The position numbers and the translations under genes were made by a program. DNA of 64,000 nucleotides from Paenibacillus sp. JJ-223 (GTDB lineage Bacteria > Bacillota > Bacilli > Paenibacillales > Paenibacillaceae), in assembly GCF_927798175.1 (NCBI RefSeq), contig NZ_CAKMMP010000015.1, positions 62,001-126,000 on the forward strand, read 5' to 3'. This document shows, one piece after another, positions 18,165-26,968 of this stretch; within the stretch, counting starts at the first letter, position 1, and the number at the start of each line of letters is the position of its first letter. A model generated the notes under the pieces. It worked only from the letters and a program-made list of their open reading frames with translations, searched no databases and was not told the DNA's origin.

Positions 18165-18914
18165 ATGTCCATCTTTGCATTAAGTTTCACGGTTGTGTTT
18201 ATCATGATTACCATGCTCGTCTCCGTATGGCAAAAGCTCGGGCTCGAACGCGACATTGCCGTGGGCACGGTTCGTTCGGCCGTTCAACTGCTGCTTGTCG
18301 GTTATGTGCTGCAATTCATATTCAATACCGATCATCCGATCCTCATCGTGGCCATCGTCGCTTTCATGATTATGGTCGCCTCGTTCAATGCTGCCAAACG
18401 CGGCAAAGGACTACGACGGGTCGGCCTGCATATTGCCATTTCGCTCGCCGTGACGGAAATGCTTATGATGGGACTGCTGCTTGGCCTGCACATCGTGGAG
18501 CCGACGCCGCAATACATCATTCCGCTCAGCGGCATGACCATCGGCAATGCGATGGTGGTTGCAGGACTGTTCTTGAACCAGATGAAACGCGAAGTCGAGA
18601 CGTCCAAAGGCGAAATCGAAACGCTGCTCGCTCTTGGAGCTGCCCCCAGACGTGCTTTCCAGGACGTGCTGAAGCGGGCTGTCAAAGCAAGCATGATTCC
18701 AACCATCGACGGCATGAAAACCGTTGGTCTCGTTCAGCTTCCCGGCATGATGACAGGCATGATCATTGCCGGCGCCGACCCTGTTGAAGCAGTACGTTAT
18801 CAGATTTTGATCGTGTTTGCCTTTACCAGCTCCGCCGCGATTACCAGCATCATTCTAAGTTTGCTGACATACAGGCAATGGTTCACTTCCGATATGCGGT
18901 TGCGTTCCCTATAA
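18165..18914 (+). CDS. fetB: FetB-type (UPF0014) iron export permease
   Basis: A 249-residue membrane protein with six to seven helices. Diagnostic stretches of the UPF0014 family are AVGTVRSAVQLLLVGYVLQ, PLSGMTIGNAMVV, ALGAAPRRAFQDVLKRAV and VGLVQLPGMMTGMIIAGADP. It pairs with the ATPase just upstream; the ribosome site is AAGGAGTGGTGCACTT. Family knowledge gives iron export; alternative substrates such as other metals are possible. Confidence 0.84.
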   Translation: MSIFALSFTVVFIMITMLVSVWQKLGLERDIAVGTVRSAVQLLLVGYVLQFIFNTDHPILIVAIVAFMIMVASFNAAKRGKGLRRVGLHIAISLAVTEMLMMGLLLGLHIVEPTPQYIIPLSGMTIGNAMVVAGLFLNQMKREVETSKGEIETLLALGAAPRRAFQDVLKRAVKASMIPTIDGMKTVGLVQLPGMMTGMIIAGADPVEAVRYQILIVFAFTSSAAITSIILSLLTYRQWFTSDMRLRSL

Positions 18915-18951
18915 TCGGCTTTCATCCATTTTTCTAGAGGAGGATTCGCTC

Positions 18952-20703
18952 ATGTTTACTAACCAACCTGATTCTTTAGGAGCTGATTCCTCCGGATTGG
19001 CCGTTTCCGTTTCCCATTCGTCACATGCATCCAGACGGCACACCGAATCGAAGAGTACGCCGGAAGCCTTGGTTCAACCCGATCTGGACGCATTCCTGGC
19101 CAATGCCCTGATCGAACTTCGCCAAGCGGTACGCATCGCGAACGACTCCGGCATCGATTGGAGCAATCCTTTCCCGGAACGGCATGTTTTCATTTATCTG
19201 CATAAATTTGCAGGCAAGCTGATCGTGGATGGCGCGGAACAATCGGTCGCCCGCAAATCGGCTTACCTCTGCCCCCCGGGAGCCCCTCTGAAGCTGATCG
19301 GCGATGCGGACCAAGAACTAGAGATATTCGTGCTTGCTTTCGATCTGTTCCGTGCAATCGAAAAGACGGATGCAAGGCGCACTTACGAGCGAGAGTCCGA
19401 TTTTCCGGTAAAAGGCTGGATTCGGGGTCCTTTTTACGGCATACAGCGCATCGCCTCCCAATTGGCGGAAAATGCCGAACTGGGTGAATTTAAACGCCAA
19501 CGGCTGATCACCGATCTGTTATGCATGCTGTGGGCCCAGGAAGAATCGGATGCCCCTGCTCACGATCAGGAACAACCGGATGCTTGGCTCCATGCCACGA
19601 TGCAGTACATGCGAGATCAATACATGCACGAGATCAAATTGGAGAAACTGGCCGACATTGCAGGCATGCATCCATCGTATTACTCCCAGCTGTTCAAAAG
19701 CCGGATGCATAAAAACCCTATTGAATACCTGACCCATCTGCGGATGAATCGTGCCAAAGAGCTCATGCTGACCTCGGACCTGCGCATTCGGGACGTTGCG
19801 CGCAGCGTCGGATACCGGGACGAATTTTATTTCAGCCGCCGCTTCCGCAGCCACTCGGGATTCGCACCGACCATCTATGTCAAACAAGTGCATCGAAACG
19901 TCGTCTCCCTGTCTTATCCATATACGGATCATTTGATAACGCTCGGCATCACTCCCTGTGCGGCGCAAATCCAGGGGCAGCTGCCCCATTTGCCCAAATC
20001 ACTGACCTTGCCGTTCCATGCTCACGAGCCTTGGGAACAAGGACGCCAGGCCTTCCTTGACGTCAAGCCCGACCTGATTCTGACCAAGGACAATGCTGCG
20101 GCCAAAGCGCTGGAACATATCGGGGACATCGCACCGATTATCACCATTCCCTGGAACAAAACAGACATGTTCGGCCATCTTCAAACAATAGCCGGCATCA
20201 TGGACCGTGAACATGCCGCAAAGGAATGGCTCGAACGTCATGACCGCAAGGCGGAGCGCGCCCGCAAACGCATCCGGGAGACGTGGGGACAGGCTGCCGT
20301 AGCCGTCTGCACCTTGACGGACAAAGGACCGCGAATGTACAGCAACCGCAATTTCGGCCATGTGTTCTACCGCAGCCTGCATTTGACGCCGCCCGATCGA
20401 ATCCGGGCTGAACTGGCAGGCAAACCGCCGGGCGTCGGCTTCAACTGGTTGCCCTTTACCCCCGGCGAATGGGATGGCCTTGAAGCGGACATCTTGATCG
20501 TAGCCATCACCTCCATGCAGGGCCGCGCAGCGGTGCTGCAGCAGCTTGCAGCCGATCCGCGCTGGCAGCGTCATCCTGCCGTACGCCATGGGCGCGTGCA
20601 TGTCATTGATTGGAATTCGTGGGTGGTGTATGCTCCTTATTCCATCAACCTCCAGCTGGATGAGGCCGTTCAGCTGTTGACGGGCAAAGCACCGATTATG
20701 TAA
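18952..20703 (+). CDS. AraC regulator with fused siderophore-binding domain (Btr-like)
   Basis: A 583-residue fusion. Residues about 60-190 are an AraC N-terminal cupin-like part, about 205-310 hold the two HTH motifs (IKLEKLADIAGMHPSYYSQLFK and LRIRDVARSVGYRDEFYFSRRF), and about 320-580 form a TroA-like periplasmic-binding domain (VSLSYPYTDHLITLGITPC, DVKPDLILT, VHVIDWNSWVVYAPYSIN) without a signal peptide. The same architecture is known from B. subtilis Btr, where the binding domain senses Fe-bacillibactin in the cytosol and activates the uptake genes. The FecCD and receptor genes follow directly, so it most likely activates them. Its ribosome site is AGAGGAGGATTCGCTC. Confidence 0.88.
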   Translation: MFTNQPDSLGADSSGLAVSVSHSSHASRRHTESKSTPEALVQPDLDAFLANALIELRQAVRIANDSGIDWSNPFPERHVFIYLHKFAGKLIVDGAEQSVARKSAYLCPPGAPLKLIGDADQELEIFVLAFDLFRAIEKTDARRTYERESDFPVKGWIRGPFYGIQRIASQLAENAELGEFKRQRLITDLLCMLWAQEESDAPAHDQEQPDAWLHATMQYMRDQYMHEIKLEKLADIAGMHPSYYSQLFKSRMHKNPIEYLTHLRMNRAKELMLTSDLRIRDVARSVGYRDEFYFSRRFRSHSGFAPTIYVKQVHRNVVSLSYPYTDHLITLGITPCAAQIQGQLPHLPKSLTLPFHAHEPWEQGRQAFLDVKPDLILTKDNAAAKALEHIGDIAPIITIPWNKTDMFGHLQTIAGIMDREHAAKEWLERHDRKAERARKRIRETWGQAAVAVCTLTDKGPRMYSNRNFGHVFYRSLHLTPPDRIRAELAGKPPGVGFNWLPFTPGEWDGLEADILIVAITSMQGRAAVLQQLAADPRWQRHPAVRHGRVHVIDWNSWVVYAPYSINLQLDEAVQLLTGKAPIM

Positions 20704-20729
20704 TCTGAAAAATATCCATCCCGAACATC

Positions 20730-20763
20730 TTAATTTATGTCATGTACGGGCATGAATTAAGAT
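20730..20763 (+). terminator. Weak terminator after the AraC-type regulator
   Basis: Inverted repeat CTTAATTTATG / CATGAATTAAG (one mismatch) followed by ATTTT. It is AT-rich, so it may be leaky. Confidence 0.4.
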
Positions 20764-20765
20764 TT

Positions 20766-20801
20766 TATAATGATCTCTAATTGATAATGATAATCAATAA
20801 C
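20766..20801 (+). promoter_or_regulatory. -10 element and Fur box before the siderophore permeases
   Basis: TATAAT at 20766-20771 is followed by TTGATAATGATAATCAA (20781-20797), close to the classical 19-bp Fur consensus GATAATGATAATCATTATC. Iron repression of the fecCD-like genes is inferred from it. The -35 is poor, which fits activation by the upstream AraC-type regulator. Confidence 0.72.
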
Positions 20802-20808
20802 AGCAGCA

Positions 20809-21882
20809 ATGCTTCGTTGTGCTGGCAACAAAGGAGTGACCCGCATCCAACATCCTGCTTGGCCAAATCGGAAGCCCAACTCGTCCAGAAATGCGGCAAC
20901 GGTTGGACTGATGTTCTTGTCTGCCCTCGCCGTCCTGCTGATGATCCTGTTCGTCTCGATCTCGCTTGGAGCCAAATCGCTGACGCTGGAAACGGTGTGG
21001 GCAGCCATATTTCAATATAACCCGGCGCTGACGCCCCATCAGATCATCCATGAGCTGCGCCTGCCCCGGGTCATTGCCGCGGCTGTCGTCGGCGCTGCCT
21101 TCGCCGTTGCCGGTGCGCTCATGCAAGGCATCACCCGCAATCCGCTTGCGGATACGGGCGTGCTCGGCATCAATGCCGGCGCATCGTTTATGGTGGCGCT
21201 CAGCTTTGCCCTGTGGCCCGGCTTGCCTTATGCCTGGCTGATGGGCATTTCCTTTGTCGGCGCGGTCCTGAGCACGCTGTTTATTTTCATCCTTGGCTCG
21301 GCTGCGCCGGGCGGGCTGTCATCGATCAGGCTCACGGTGGCCGGGGCCATCGTCGCGGCCATGCTCAGCTCCCTGAGTGCAGGCATCGCCATCTATTTCG
21401 ACCTCAGCCAGGACCTTGCATTTTGGTATGCCGGCGGCTTTGGCGGCATGGAATGGCGGCATGTCAAACTCATCGTTCCGGTATTGCTGATCACGCTGCT
21501 GCTTACCATGCCGCTGGCCCGCCGCATATCGCTGATGTCCCTCGGGGAAGAGGCTGCCGTCAGCCTGGGCATCCGCCTGCGCTGGACGCGGATGCTTGCG
21601 CTCGCCGCCGTGGTCGTGCTGGCAGGCGTGTCCGTCTCCGCCGTCGGCTCCATCGGTTTCGTCGGACTGGTCATCCCGCATATTTCCCGCAAACTGGTTG
21701 GCGTCGATTATCGGCTCATCATTCCGATGTCCTCGCTGCTCGGAGCCATTCTGCTGGTGCTGGCCGATCTTGGATCACGCATCGTCAATCCGCCGGAGGA
21801 ACTTGCCGTAGGCATCATGGTCGCCTTTGTCGGCGTGCCGTTTTTCCTCTATCTGGCCCGTAAGGAAAGGAGGGCCTTATAG
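20809..21882 (+). CDS. FecCD-family siderophore ABC permease
   Basis: A permease of about 345-357 residues with ten helices and family motifs LRLPRVIAAAVVGAAFAVAGALMQGITRNPLADTGVLG (first half) and SIGFVGLVIPHISRKLVG (coupling region). It imports an Fe-siderophore with the next permease and the lipoprotein receptor. The start is uncertain. ATG 20809 has no ribosome site and lies 11 bp after the Fur box, while AAAGGAG at 20830-20836 is ideally spaced before an ATC codon at 20845. No FecE-type ATPase follows, so a shared ATPase encoded elsewhere (as with YusV in B. subtilis) is expected. Confidence 0.86.
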   Translation: MLRCAGNKGVTRIQHPAWPNRKPNSSRNAATVGLMFLSALAVLLMILFVSISLGAKSLTLETVWAAIFQYNPALTPHQIIHELRLPRVIAAAVVGAAFAVAGALMQGITRNPLADTGVLGINAGASFMVALSFALWPGLPYAWLMGISFVGAVLSTLFIFILGSAAPGGLSSIRLTVAGAIVAAMLSSLSAGIAIYFDLSQDLAFWYAGGFGGMEWRHVKLIVPVLLITLLLTMPLARRISLMSLGEEAAVSLGIRLRWTRMLALAAVVVLAGVSVSAVGSIGFVGLVIPHISRKLVGVDYRLIIPMSSLLGAILLVLADLGSRIVNPPEELAVGIMVAFVGVPFFLYLARKERRAL

Positions 21883-22919
21883 TGGACCGAAACCAAAATC
21901 AAAACCAAAAGAACGCCGCTTCGCGCACACGACGATCCATTACGGTCAGCCTGATCCTGTTGGCTATCGCCTGTGTCGTCATTATCGTCAGCCTGAACAC
22001 GGGCACGATTCGCCTGTCGCCCCTGGCGGTGCTGCAAACCCTGTTTGGCGGCGGTTCAAAGGCGAACCATATCGTACTGTTCGATTATCGCCTGCCGCGC
22101 ATTCTGATCACCGTGCTCGCCGGAGCTGGTCTTGGCGTGGCGGGTGCTGCGTTGCAGGGCATCACGCGCAATCCGCTGGCCGATCCGGGCGTTCTGGGCA
22201 TTCACGCGGGTGCAGCGCTGGGCCTGATGGCGTTCGCCAGCCTTTCTTTTTCGATGGACAGCTCTGTCGCATTGTTGATCCCGCTGTTTACCTTTGTGGG
22301 AGGCATGCTCTCGGCATTGATCATCATGCTGCTCGCCTATGATCGCCATAACGGGGTATCCCCCATCAAACTCATTCTGGTGGGAATCGCCGTTGCGGCT
22401 GGATTTCACGCGCTGACGTTGTATTTGTCCCTGCGCCTCGATGAGGACACCTACTCCTTCGCGGCTCGCTGGCTGGCGGGAAGCGTCTGGGGACGGGACT
22501 GGATCCACGTCGCCGCCCTGCTCCCCTGGATCTTGCTGTGCATCCCTTACGTCTGGAGCCGTTCCAAAACACTGGACGCCCTAGGGCTTGGGGATGCCGC
22601 CGCCACGGGAATCGGCACGGCCGTAAAATCCCAGCGCATATGGCTGCTCTTGTGCACGGTCGCCTTGTCGGCCGTCAGCGTGTCGATGGCGGGAGGCATC
22701 GGCTTCATCGGGCTTGCGGCTCCGCACCTGGCACGGAGGCTTGTCGGCCCGATGCATCGCCACTTGATTCCGGCTGCCGGATTGATCGGCATGGTCATTC
22801 TCGTCGCAGCCGATACGGTGGGGAGAACCCTTTTTCAGCCCAATGCGATTCCTGCCGGAATTGTCGTTGCTGCACTGGGCGCACCCTATTTCCTGTATTT
22901 ACTCGTCCGCACGCGTTAA
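21882..22919 (+). CDS. FecCD-family siderophore ABC permease
   Basis: The second permease half, 345 residues, from a GTG that overlaps the previous stop by one base, with AAGGAAAGGAGGGCCTT upstream. Motifs are YRLPRILITVLAGAGLGVAG, LQGITRNPLADPGVLGIHAGA and GGIGFIGLAAPHLARRLVG, with ten predicted helices. It should form a heterodimer with the preceding protein in the membrane. The N-terminus (DRNQNQNQKN) is a short hydrophilic tail. Confidence 0.9.
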   Translation: MDRNQNQNQKNAASRTRRSITVSLILLAIACVVIIVSLNTGTIRLSPLAVLQTLFGGGSKANHIVLFDYRLPRILITVLAGAGLGVAGAALQGITRNPLADPGVLGIHAGAALGLMAFASLSFSMDSSVALLIPLFTFVGGMLSALIIMLLAYDRHNGVSPIKLILVGIAVAAGFHALTLYLSLRLDEDTYSFAARWLAGSVWGRDWIHVAALLPWILLCIPYVWSRSKTLDALGLGDAAATGIGTAVKSQRIWLLLCTVALSAVSVSMAGGIGFIGLAAPHLARRLVGPMHRHLIPAAGLIGMVILVAADTVGRTLFQPNAIPAGIVVAALGAPYFLYLLVRTR

Positions 22920-22957
22920 TTCCTATTCCAATGAAACCAAGGAGATTTCGAATATCC

Positions 22958-23911
22958 ATGATCAAGAAAAACCTGATGTTATCCATATGCGCCGTCCTGC
23001 TGCTTCTGCTGGCAGCATGCGGCAATGCAGGCACGTCAACCAACGCTGCCGACAACCGTTCTTCCAATGCCTCCTCGGGACAAGCGGGTGACCGTCCTGC
23101 TTACGATTCCACCGGCGAACAACGCATCGCGTCCATGTCGATCCACCTGACCAACGACTTGCTCGCATTGGGCATTACGCCCGTTGGTTCAGTTATTGGC
23201 GGCGAGGCCAAAGCCTTCCTGTCCCATGTGGTCGACCGTTTGCAGAACACGACGCCCCTGGGCCCGGTCAAAGACCCCGATATGGAAGCCCTGCTCGCTT
23301 TGAAACCGGATGTCATCTACCTGGATGAGGAATTCTCCGGCGACGATCAAGCCAAATTCGAAAAAATCGCGCCGGTTCACGTCTTTAACCTCGATGATGG
23401 AACATGGCGCGACCATTTGAAAGCCATAGGCAAACTGGTGAACCGCGAAAAAGAAGCCGATGCGTTCATCGACCATTACGCCAAGGAAACGGAAGAAGTG
23501 AAATCGCTCATCCATAACAAGATCGGCGACGGCAAAGTCATGGCCATTCGCGTGACCGCCAAGGAATTGCGCGTATTCAGTACAGCTCGTCCAATGGGAC
23601 CGATCCTGTTTGACGATCTCGGATTGACCCCGGCCAACGGGATTACCGATATGGATACCTCGAAGCCCTATCGGGTCATCTCTCGCGAGGTGCTGCCGGA
23701 CTATGATGCCGATGCCATCTTCGTTGTGGTGAATTCGGATGACGAAGCGAAAAACATGTTCGCCGAGCTGCAAAGCAATCCGATCTGGCAAGGCCTGAAA
23801 GCCGTCAAAGCGGGACATGTATACACCATCGGCGCCCAGCCATGGCTCGACTACTCCGCCATCGGCAACCAGATGGCGATGGATGAAGCCAAAGAAATGT
23901 TCTCGAAATAA
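22958..23911 (+). CDS. Fe-siderophore-binding lipoprotein
   Basis: A 317-residue receptor with a lipoprotein signal peptide (LMLSICAVLLLLLAAC, lipobox LAAC) from an ATG at 22958 with AAGGAGATTTCGAATATCC; the longer frame back to 22538 overlaps the permease. The mature part is a TroA/FecB-like domain: RIASMSIHLTNDLLALGITPVG, LKPDVIYLDEE and IGAQPWLDYSAIGNQMAMD. It is lipid-anchored outside the membrane and hands the ferric siderophore to the two FecCD permeases. The substrate is unknown; the adjacent Btr-like sensor suggests a catecholate or similar ligand, which is inference. Confidence 0.88.
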   Translation: MIKKNLMLSICAVLLLLLAACGNAGTSTNAADNRSSNASSGQAGDRPAYDSTGEQRIASMSIHLTNDLLALGITPVGSVIGGEAKAFLSHVVDRLQNTTPLGPVKDPDMEALLALKPDVIYLDEEFSGDDQAKFEKIAPVHVFNLDDGTWRDHLKAIGKLVNREKEADAFIDHYAKETEEVKSLIHNKIGDGKVMAIRVTAKELRVFSTARPMGPILFDDLGLTPANGITDMDTSKPYRVISREVLPDYDADAIFVVVNSDDEAKNMFAELQSNPIWQGLKAVKAGHVYTIGAQPWLDYSAIGNQMAMDEAKEMFSK

Positions 23912-23932
23912 CAGCAGGGCCAATGAAAACAC

Positions 23933-24016
23933 AAAAAACCTCTCTCCGGAAGCGGCGGGAAACGTGCAACGCGTATGCAAAAAGCACGTTCCCTCCCCTC
24001 ACGGAGCAGAGGTTTT
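23933..24016. terminator. Branched terminator between siderophore and ADP-ribose blocks
   Basis: Outer arms AAAACCTCT / AGAGGTTTT enclose an inner hairpin GGGAAACGTGC / GCACGTTCCC. T runs on one side and A runs on the other allow use by both convergent operons. Confidence 0.7.
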
Positions 24017-24034
24017 GTTGTTTTGAGCCTCGAG

Positions 24035-24457
24035 TCATAGACTGCACACCACGATCTCGACATCTGTATCGGCGAAAGCATCGCGAATGATGCCGCTGGC
24101 CTTCTCCCATTTCAATCGGTCAAGCCCACAGCCGATCTGCGGCATGGCCAATTTCTCGATCCCCTCTTCGAGACAGACATCCCTCATGGACTCTACGGCT
24201 TGGGTAAAGGAAGCATACGTCGGTTTGTACGAAAACTTAGCCTTTGTGACCAGGTTCAAAGTACGGCCGACGCGGTAACATCGCCCGATCTCCAATGGCT
24301 CGATCCTGGCCTGTTCCTGCAAGTTTTCCAGACCGAACCGCTGCCGAAACTGTACGGCAATGCCTGCCCCCATCCGTGCGTCCGCCGAAATGCAGTGGGC
24401 CAAAACGTAACGGTCATCCATGGCAAACAGGTCTTGTTGTATTTCGCGAAATTCCAT
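24035..24457 (-). CDS. Macrodomain ADP-ribose hydrolase (TARG1/ALC1-like branch)
   Basis: A 140-residue single macrodomain. The N-terminus FREIQQDLF, the ADP-ribose loop ADARMGAGIAVQFRQRFG and the second loop AMPQIGCGLDRLKW are the marks of the OARD1/TARG1-type branch, which removes ADP-ribose from glutamate or from DNA guanosine/thymidine, depending on the member. It is the last gene of a minus-strand block with PARG and NADAR genes, which supports a role in ADP-ribose erasure. The start ATG at 24457 has only a modest ribosome site (GAGGGGACCCGCG). Confidence 0.85.
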   Translation of the reverse strand: MEFREIQQDLFAMDDRYVLAHCISADARMGAGIAVQFRQRFGLENLQEQARIEPLEIGRCYRVGRTLNLVTKAKFSYKPTYASFTQAVESMRDVCLEEGIEKLAMPQIGCGLDRLKWEKASGIIRDAFADTDVEIVVCSL

Positions 24458-24493
24458 CGCGGGTCCCCTCCTCCGGGCATGAATCCGAATCCG

Positions 24494-25390
24494 TCAGGCT
24501 TTGGCCAAACGTTCCTGAAAAGCCTTTAAGGTTTGCTGACCGCGACTGCGGTCATACACGGCAAATACGATCCGGTCAAACAGATTCCCGTATCCTTGAC
24601 CAATCAACACGTCATGGAAATAAGCGGCCACCTTGGACGGGTCGTTTCGGAAAACGCCGCATCCGTATGCCCCAAGCACCATCGTGCGATGTCCATGCCC
24701 TGCAGCGACGTCCAAAATATAGGCAATACGCTGTTTCATCACGGCTTCAATCCGTTCGTCATCCGCCTCGCCCCGTTCCTTCACGACGCCCGCATTGACC
24801 GCAGGTGCCGTGATAAACGCGGAAGCATAATACTGGTCGAGCAGACGGTCTTCATCGTCCCGAATGACCGGAACGCCAGGGGAATAGATCATATGATCCG
24901 AGTACAGGCAGGTTCGGAGTTTACGATTAAACTCGTACATTTCCTGCATTTGGGCAATGCATGGATACAGACCCGTAGCCCTTGCCAAACTTTCCTCCTG
25001 GGCCTGACTCCCGCCAAGGAAACCGCCGCCCGGATTTTTGGCCGAAGCAAAGTTCAGGCAGGCCGCGTCCTGTCGTCCTTCGCCTACGATCAGACGAGCT
25101 GCCGCAGCCAGCGTCGTTTCCCCGGTTACTTCGATATGCGATAATCCTGCCGAAGTGGTGGAATTGGCCGCCTGCATCGCATGAACTTGCTCGCTCACCT
25201 TTGGCAATTCCTCCGGTCGGTACAACACCGAATTTCGAATGGCCTCTTGCAGATCCGCGGCAATGCTCACCCGGCGATCATAGCCATTCACGTATTCGCC
25301 TGCCTCCAGAATCGCTAACGTCTCTTGCGCGATGCGCGCACGGCCCGCGCGCTGTCCCGTACTTTTCAGACCATTATGGTTTGTATTCAT
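24494..25390 (-). CDS. Bacterial-type poly(ADP-ribose) glycohydrolase (TIGR02452 family)
   Basis: A 298-residue protein with the PARG signature: NFASAKNPGGGFLGGSQAQEE, where the GGG loop and the tandem Glu residues are the catalytic core, then LARATGLYPC. VLGAYGCGVFRNDP near residue 250 is the second macrodomain loop. Such enzymes hydrolyse ribose-ribose bonds in poly-ADP-ribose or release ADP-ribose from targets. The start at 25390 (MNTNHNG) has AGGGAAGTGATCGAG. It begins 5 bp after the NADAR stop, so the two are co-transcribed. Confidence 0.86.
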   Translation of the reverse strand: MNTNHNGLKSTGQRAGRARIAQETLAILEAGEYVNGYDRRVSIAADLQEAIRNSVLYRPEELPKVSEQVHAMQAANSTTSAGLSHIEVTGETTLAAAARLIVGEGRQDAACLNFASAKNPGGGFLGGSQAQEESLARATGLYPCIAQMQEMYEFNRKLRTCLYSDHMIYSPGVPVIRDDEDRLLDQYYASAFITAPAVNAGVVKERGEADDERIEAVMKQRIAYILDVAAGHGHRTMVLGAYGCGVFRNDPSKVAAYFHDVLIGQGYGNLFDRIVFAVYDRSRGQQTLKAFQERLAKA

Positions 25391-25395
25391 CTCGA

Positions 25396-25887
25396 TCACT
25401 TCCCTATAAGTTCTTCTCGCAGCCGGGTCAAAATTTCACCCAGCCAATTGCTGCCTCTCCATGTACTTCGATTGCGAATTCGCGGGTCTTCTTCCGCCAG
25501 CCCAACGCCCCAGATGCGGTCATCCGGGCTTGCTTCCACAAGGGTGGTTCCCTTCGTATCCAGCAGGGCCTTCAGCAGCTGTTCGTCCTGCGTGAATTTG
25601 GCGTAGTTGCCTTCGTAAACGATGCGCCTGCAGTGTTCTTCCCATACAGCCTGGTCGAAGCCCGCCACCTGCCTGCCCAGCCTTTTTTGGACCGAAGGAG
25701 AATTTGCCTTCATAATATTGTCCGCGATGGCCTGATCCCCGAACAGCAGTGCTTTCTGATGCATCATGTACTGCTCCGCGCTGGAGTAACTCGTGCCGTT
25801 TACCGTGAAACGGGCGGGATGCCACTGCGAGAACGGGGAAGCCGTCCGCCAAAAAAACGTAAATTTCTCTTTGCTCTCTTTGCTCAT
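25396..25887 (-). CDS. NADAR (YbiA/DUF1768) family N-glycosidase
   Basis: A 163-residue NADAR protein: FFWRTASPFSQWHPARFTV, YSSAEQYMMHQKALLFGD, VWEEHCRRIVYEGNYAKFTQ and EASPDDRIWGVGLAEEDP are the conserved blocks. The family cleaves N-glycosidic bonds in ADP-ribose-like or riboflavin-pathway substrates, and some members reverse guanosine ADP-ribosylation on DNA. The ribosome site AAAGGGGGATAAGAGT is strong. It heads the NADAR-PARG-macrodomain operon. Confidence 0.9.
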   Translation of the reverse strand: MSKESKEKFTFFWRTASPFSQWHPARFTVNGTSYSSAEQYMMHQKALLFGDQAIADNIMKANSPSVQKRLGRQVAGFDQAVWEEHCRRIVYEGNYAKFTQDEQLLKALLDTKGTTLVEASPDDRIWGVGLAEEDPRIRNRSTWRGSNWLGEILTRLREELIGK

Positions 25888-25957
25888 ACTCTTATCCCCC
25901 TTTGCTTGAACGATTTGCTGATCTCATACTCAGTGTGGTTGTCCTACGCTCATCACC

Positions 25958-25987
25958 GTTCCTGAGAGTTCCTGAGAGTTCCTGAGA
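25958..25987. repeat. Three tandem copies of GTTCCTGAGA
   Basis: Perfect 10-bp unit repeated three times between the Nudix stop and the NADAR gene. The copy number could vary between strains; a regulatory role is not shown. Confidence 0.7.
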
Positions 25988-25993
25988 ACAGGT

Positions 25994-26923
25994 CTACATG
26001 TTTTCCCGTTCCGGGTTCAACCGGTATAAACGGGAAGGACGATGTCCGCCATGATCCGCATATTCGCCGGTCTCGACGACCCAATCGGCGATTTTGCGCC
26101 GGAATGCCGCAGGTAACCACTTTTTGCCGCCAATGACTTCATACACTTTCTGCAATGCCGTCAGCGTGAACGTTTCAGGCATCAAATTGAACGCAATATC
26201 CGTATAGTCCACCTTGGAGCGCAGCCGCGCCAGCGCATAATGAATGATCTGTGCGTGATCAAAGGCAATGCCGTCCGTTTGCACGACTTTCATGCTGCTG
26301 CTCTGTACCCTTCCCGACGTCATTTCCTTCGTTTCAACGATCGCCGTCAGCTCCTCCGTGCCGTTCGTCAGCACCAGCTGTACCCTGCGCTCCAACGTGC
26401 GTCCACGCTCATGAATATGCCGCTTCTCCTCCAGCAGCCTCTCCTGCAGGCGAAACCAATCGGCTTCGCTCGCATCGTCCCCGGCCTCAAGCTCCAATTC
26501 CGTGCTGTCCACCAGCGCCATATACGAACAACTGATGACCCTTGTGCGCGGATCGCGATCCACGTCGCCCCACGTATACAGCTGCTCCAGATAGATATCG
26601 TCCAGTCCGGTCTCTGTCCGCAGCTCCCGTCTTGCGGCATCTTCCAGCGACTCTTGCATGGAGACGAATCCGCCCGGCAGTGCCCATTGGCCCAGGAAAG
26701 GATGCCCTCCCCTGCGGATGAGCAGCAGTTCGAGCGCAGGCTCGGCGAGCTTCCGGTAATTTTCCTGAACTTCGCTGCGCACCGTAAACACCAGCATATC
26801 CACCGTTACCGAGGGACGCTCATAATCGGCCGGATCGTACGACGCCAGAAACTGCTCCTCGCTCATTCGTTCATGATCGCCGCGGTCCAGCTCTTTTCCT
26901 TCGAATTTCTCTTCATGCTCCAT
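25994..26923 (-). CDS. NrtR-like Nudix regulator with C-terminal winged helix
   Basis: About 309 residues from the ATG at 26923 (TTGGGGTTTTCGTTT upstream); a TTG at 26968 is possible but sits against the operator. Residues about 35-190 are a Nudix domain with the box GGFVSMQESLEDAARRELRTETG, where the first Glu of the EExG pair is Thr, a change common in non-hydrolytic NrtR sensors. The C-terminus (FTLTALQKVYEVIGGKKW...FRRKIADWV) is a winged HTH. NrtR proteins repress NAD metabolism genes and are released by ADP-ribose. The adjacent ADP-ribose-processing operon and the palindrome upstream support that role. Confidence 0.8.
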   Translation of the reverse strand: MEHEEKFEGKELDRGDHERMSEEQFLASYDPADYERPSVTVDMLVFTVRSEVQENYRKLAEPALELLLIRRGGHPFLGQWALPGGFVSMQESLEDAARRELRTETGLDDIYLEQLYTWGDVDRDPRTRVISCSYMALVDSTELELEAGDDASEADWFRLQERLLEEKRHIHERGRTLERRVQLVLTNGTEELTAIVETKEMTSGRVQSSSMKVVQTDGIAFDHAQIIHYALARLRSKVDYTDIAFNLMPETFTLTALQKVYEVIGGKKWLPAAFRRKIADWVVETGEYADHGGHRPSRLYRLNPERENM

Positions 26924-26968
26924 AAACGAAAACCCCAATCCACGAACATCGTATTTTGTTATATACAA

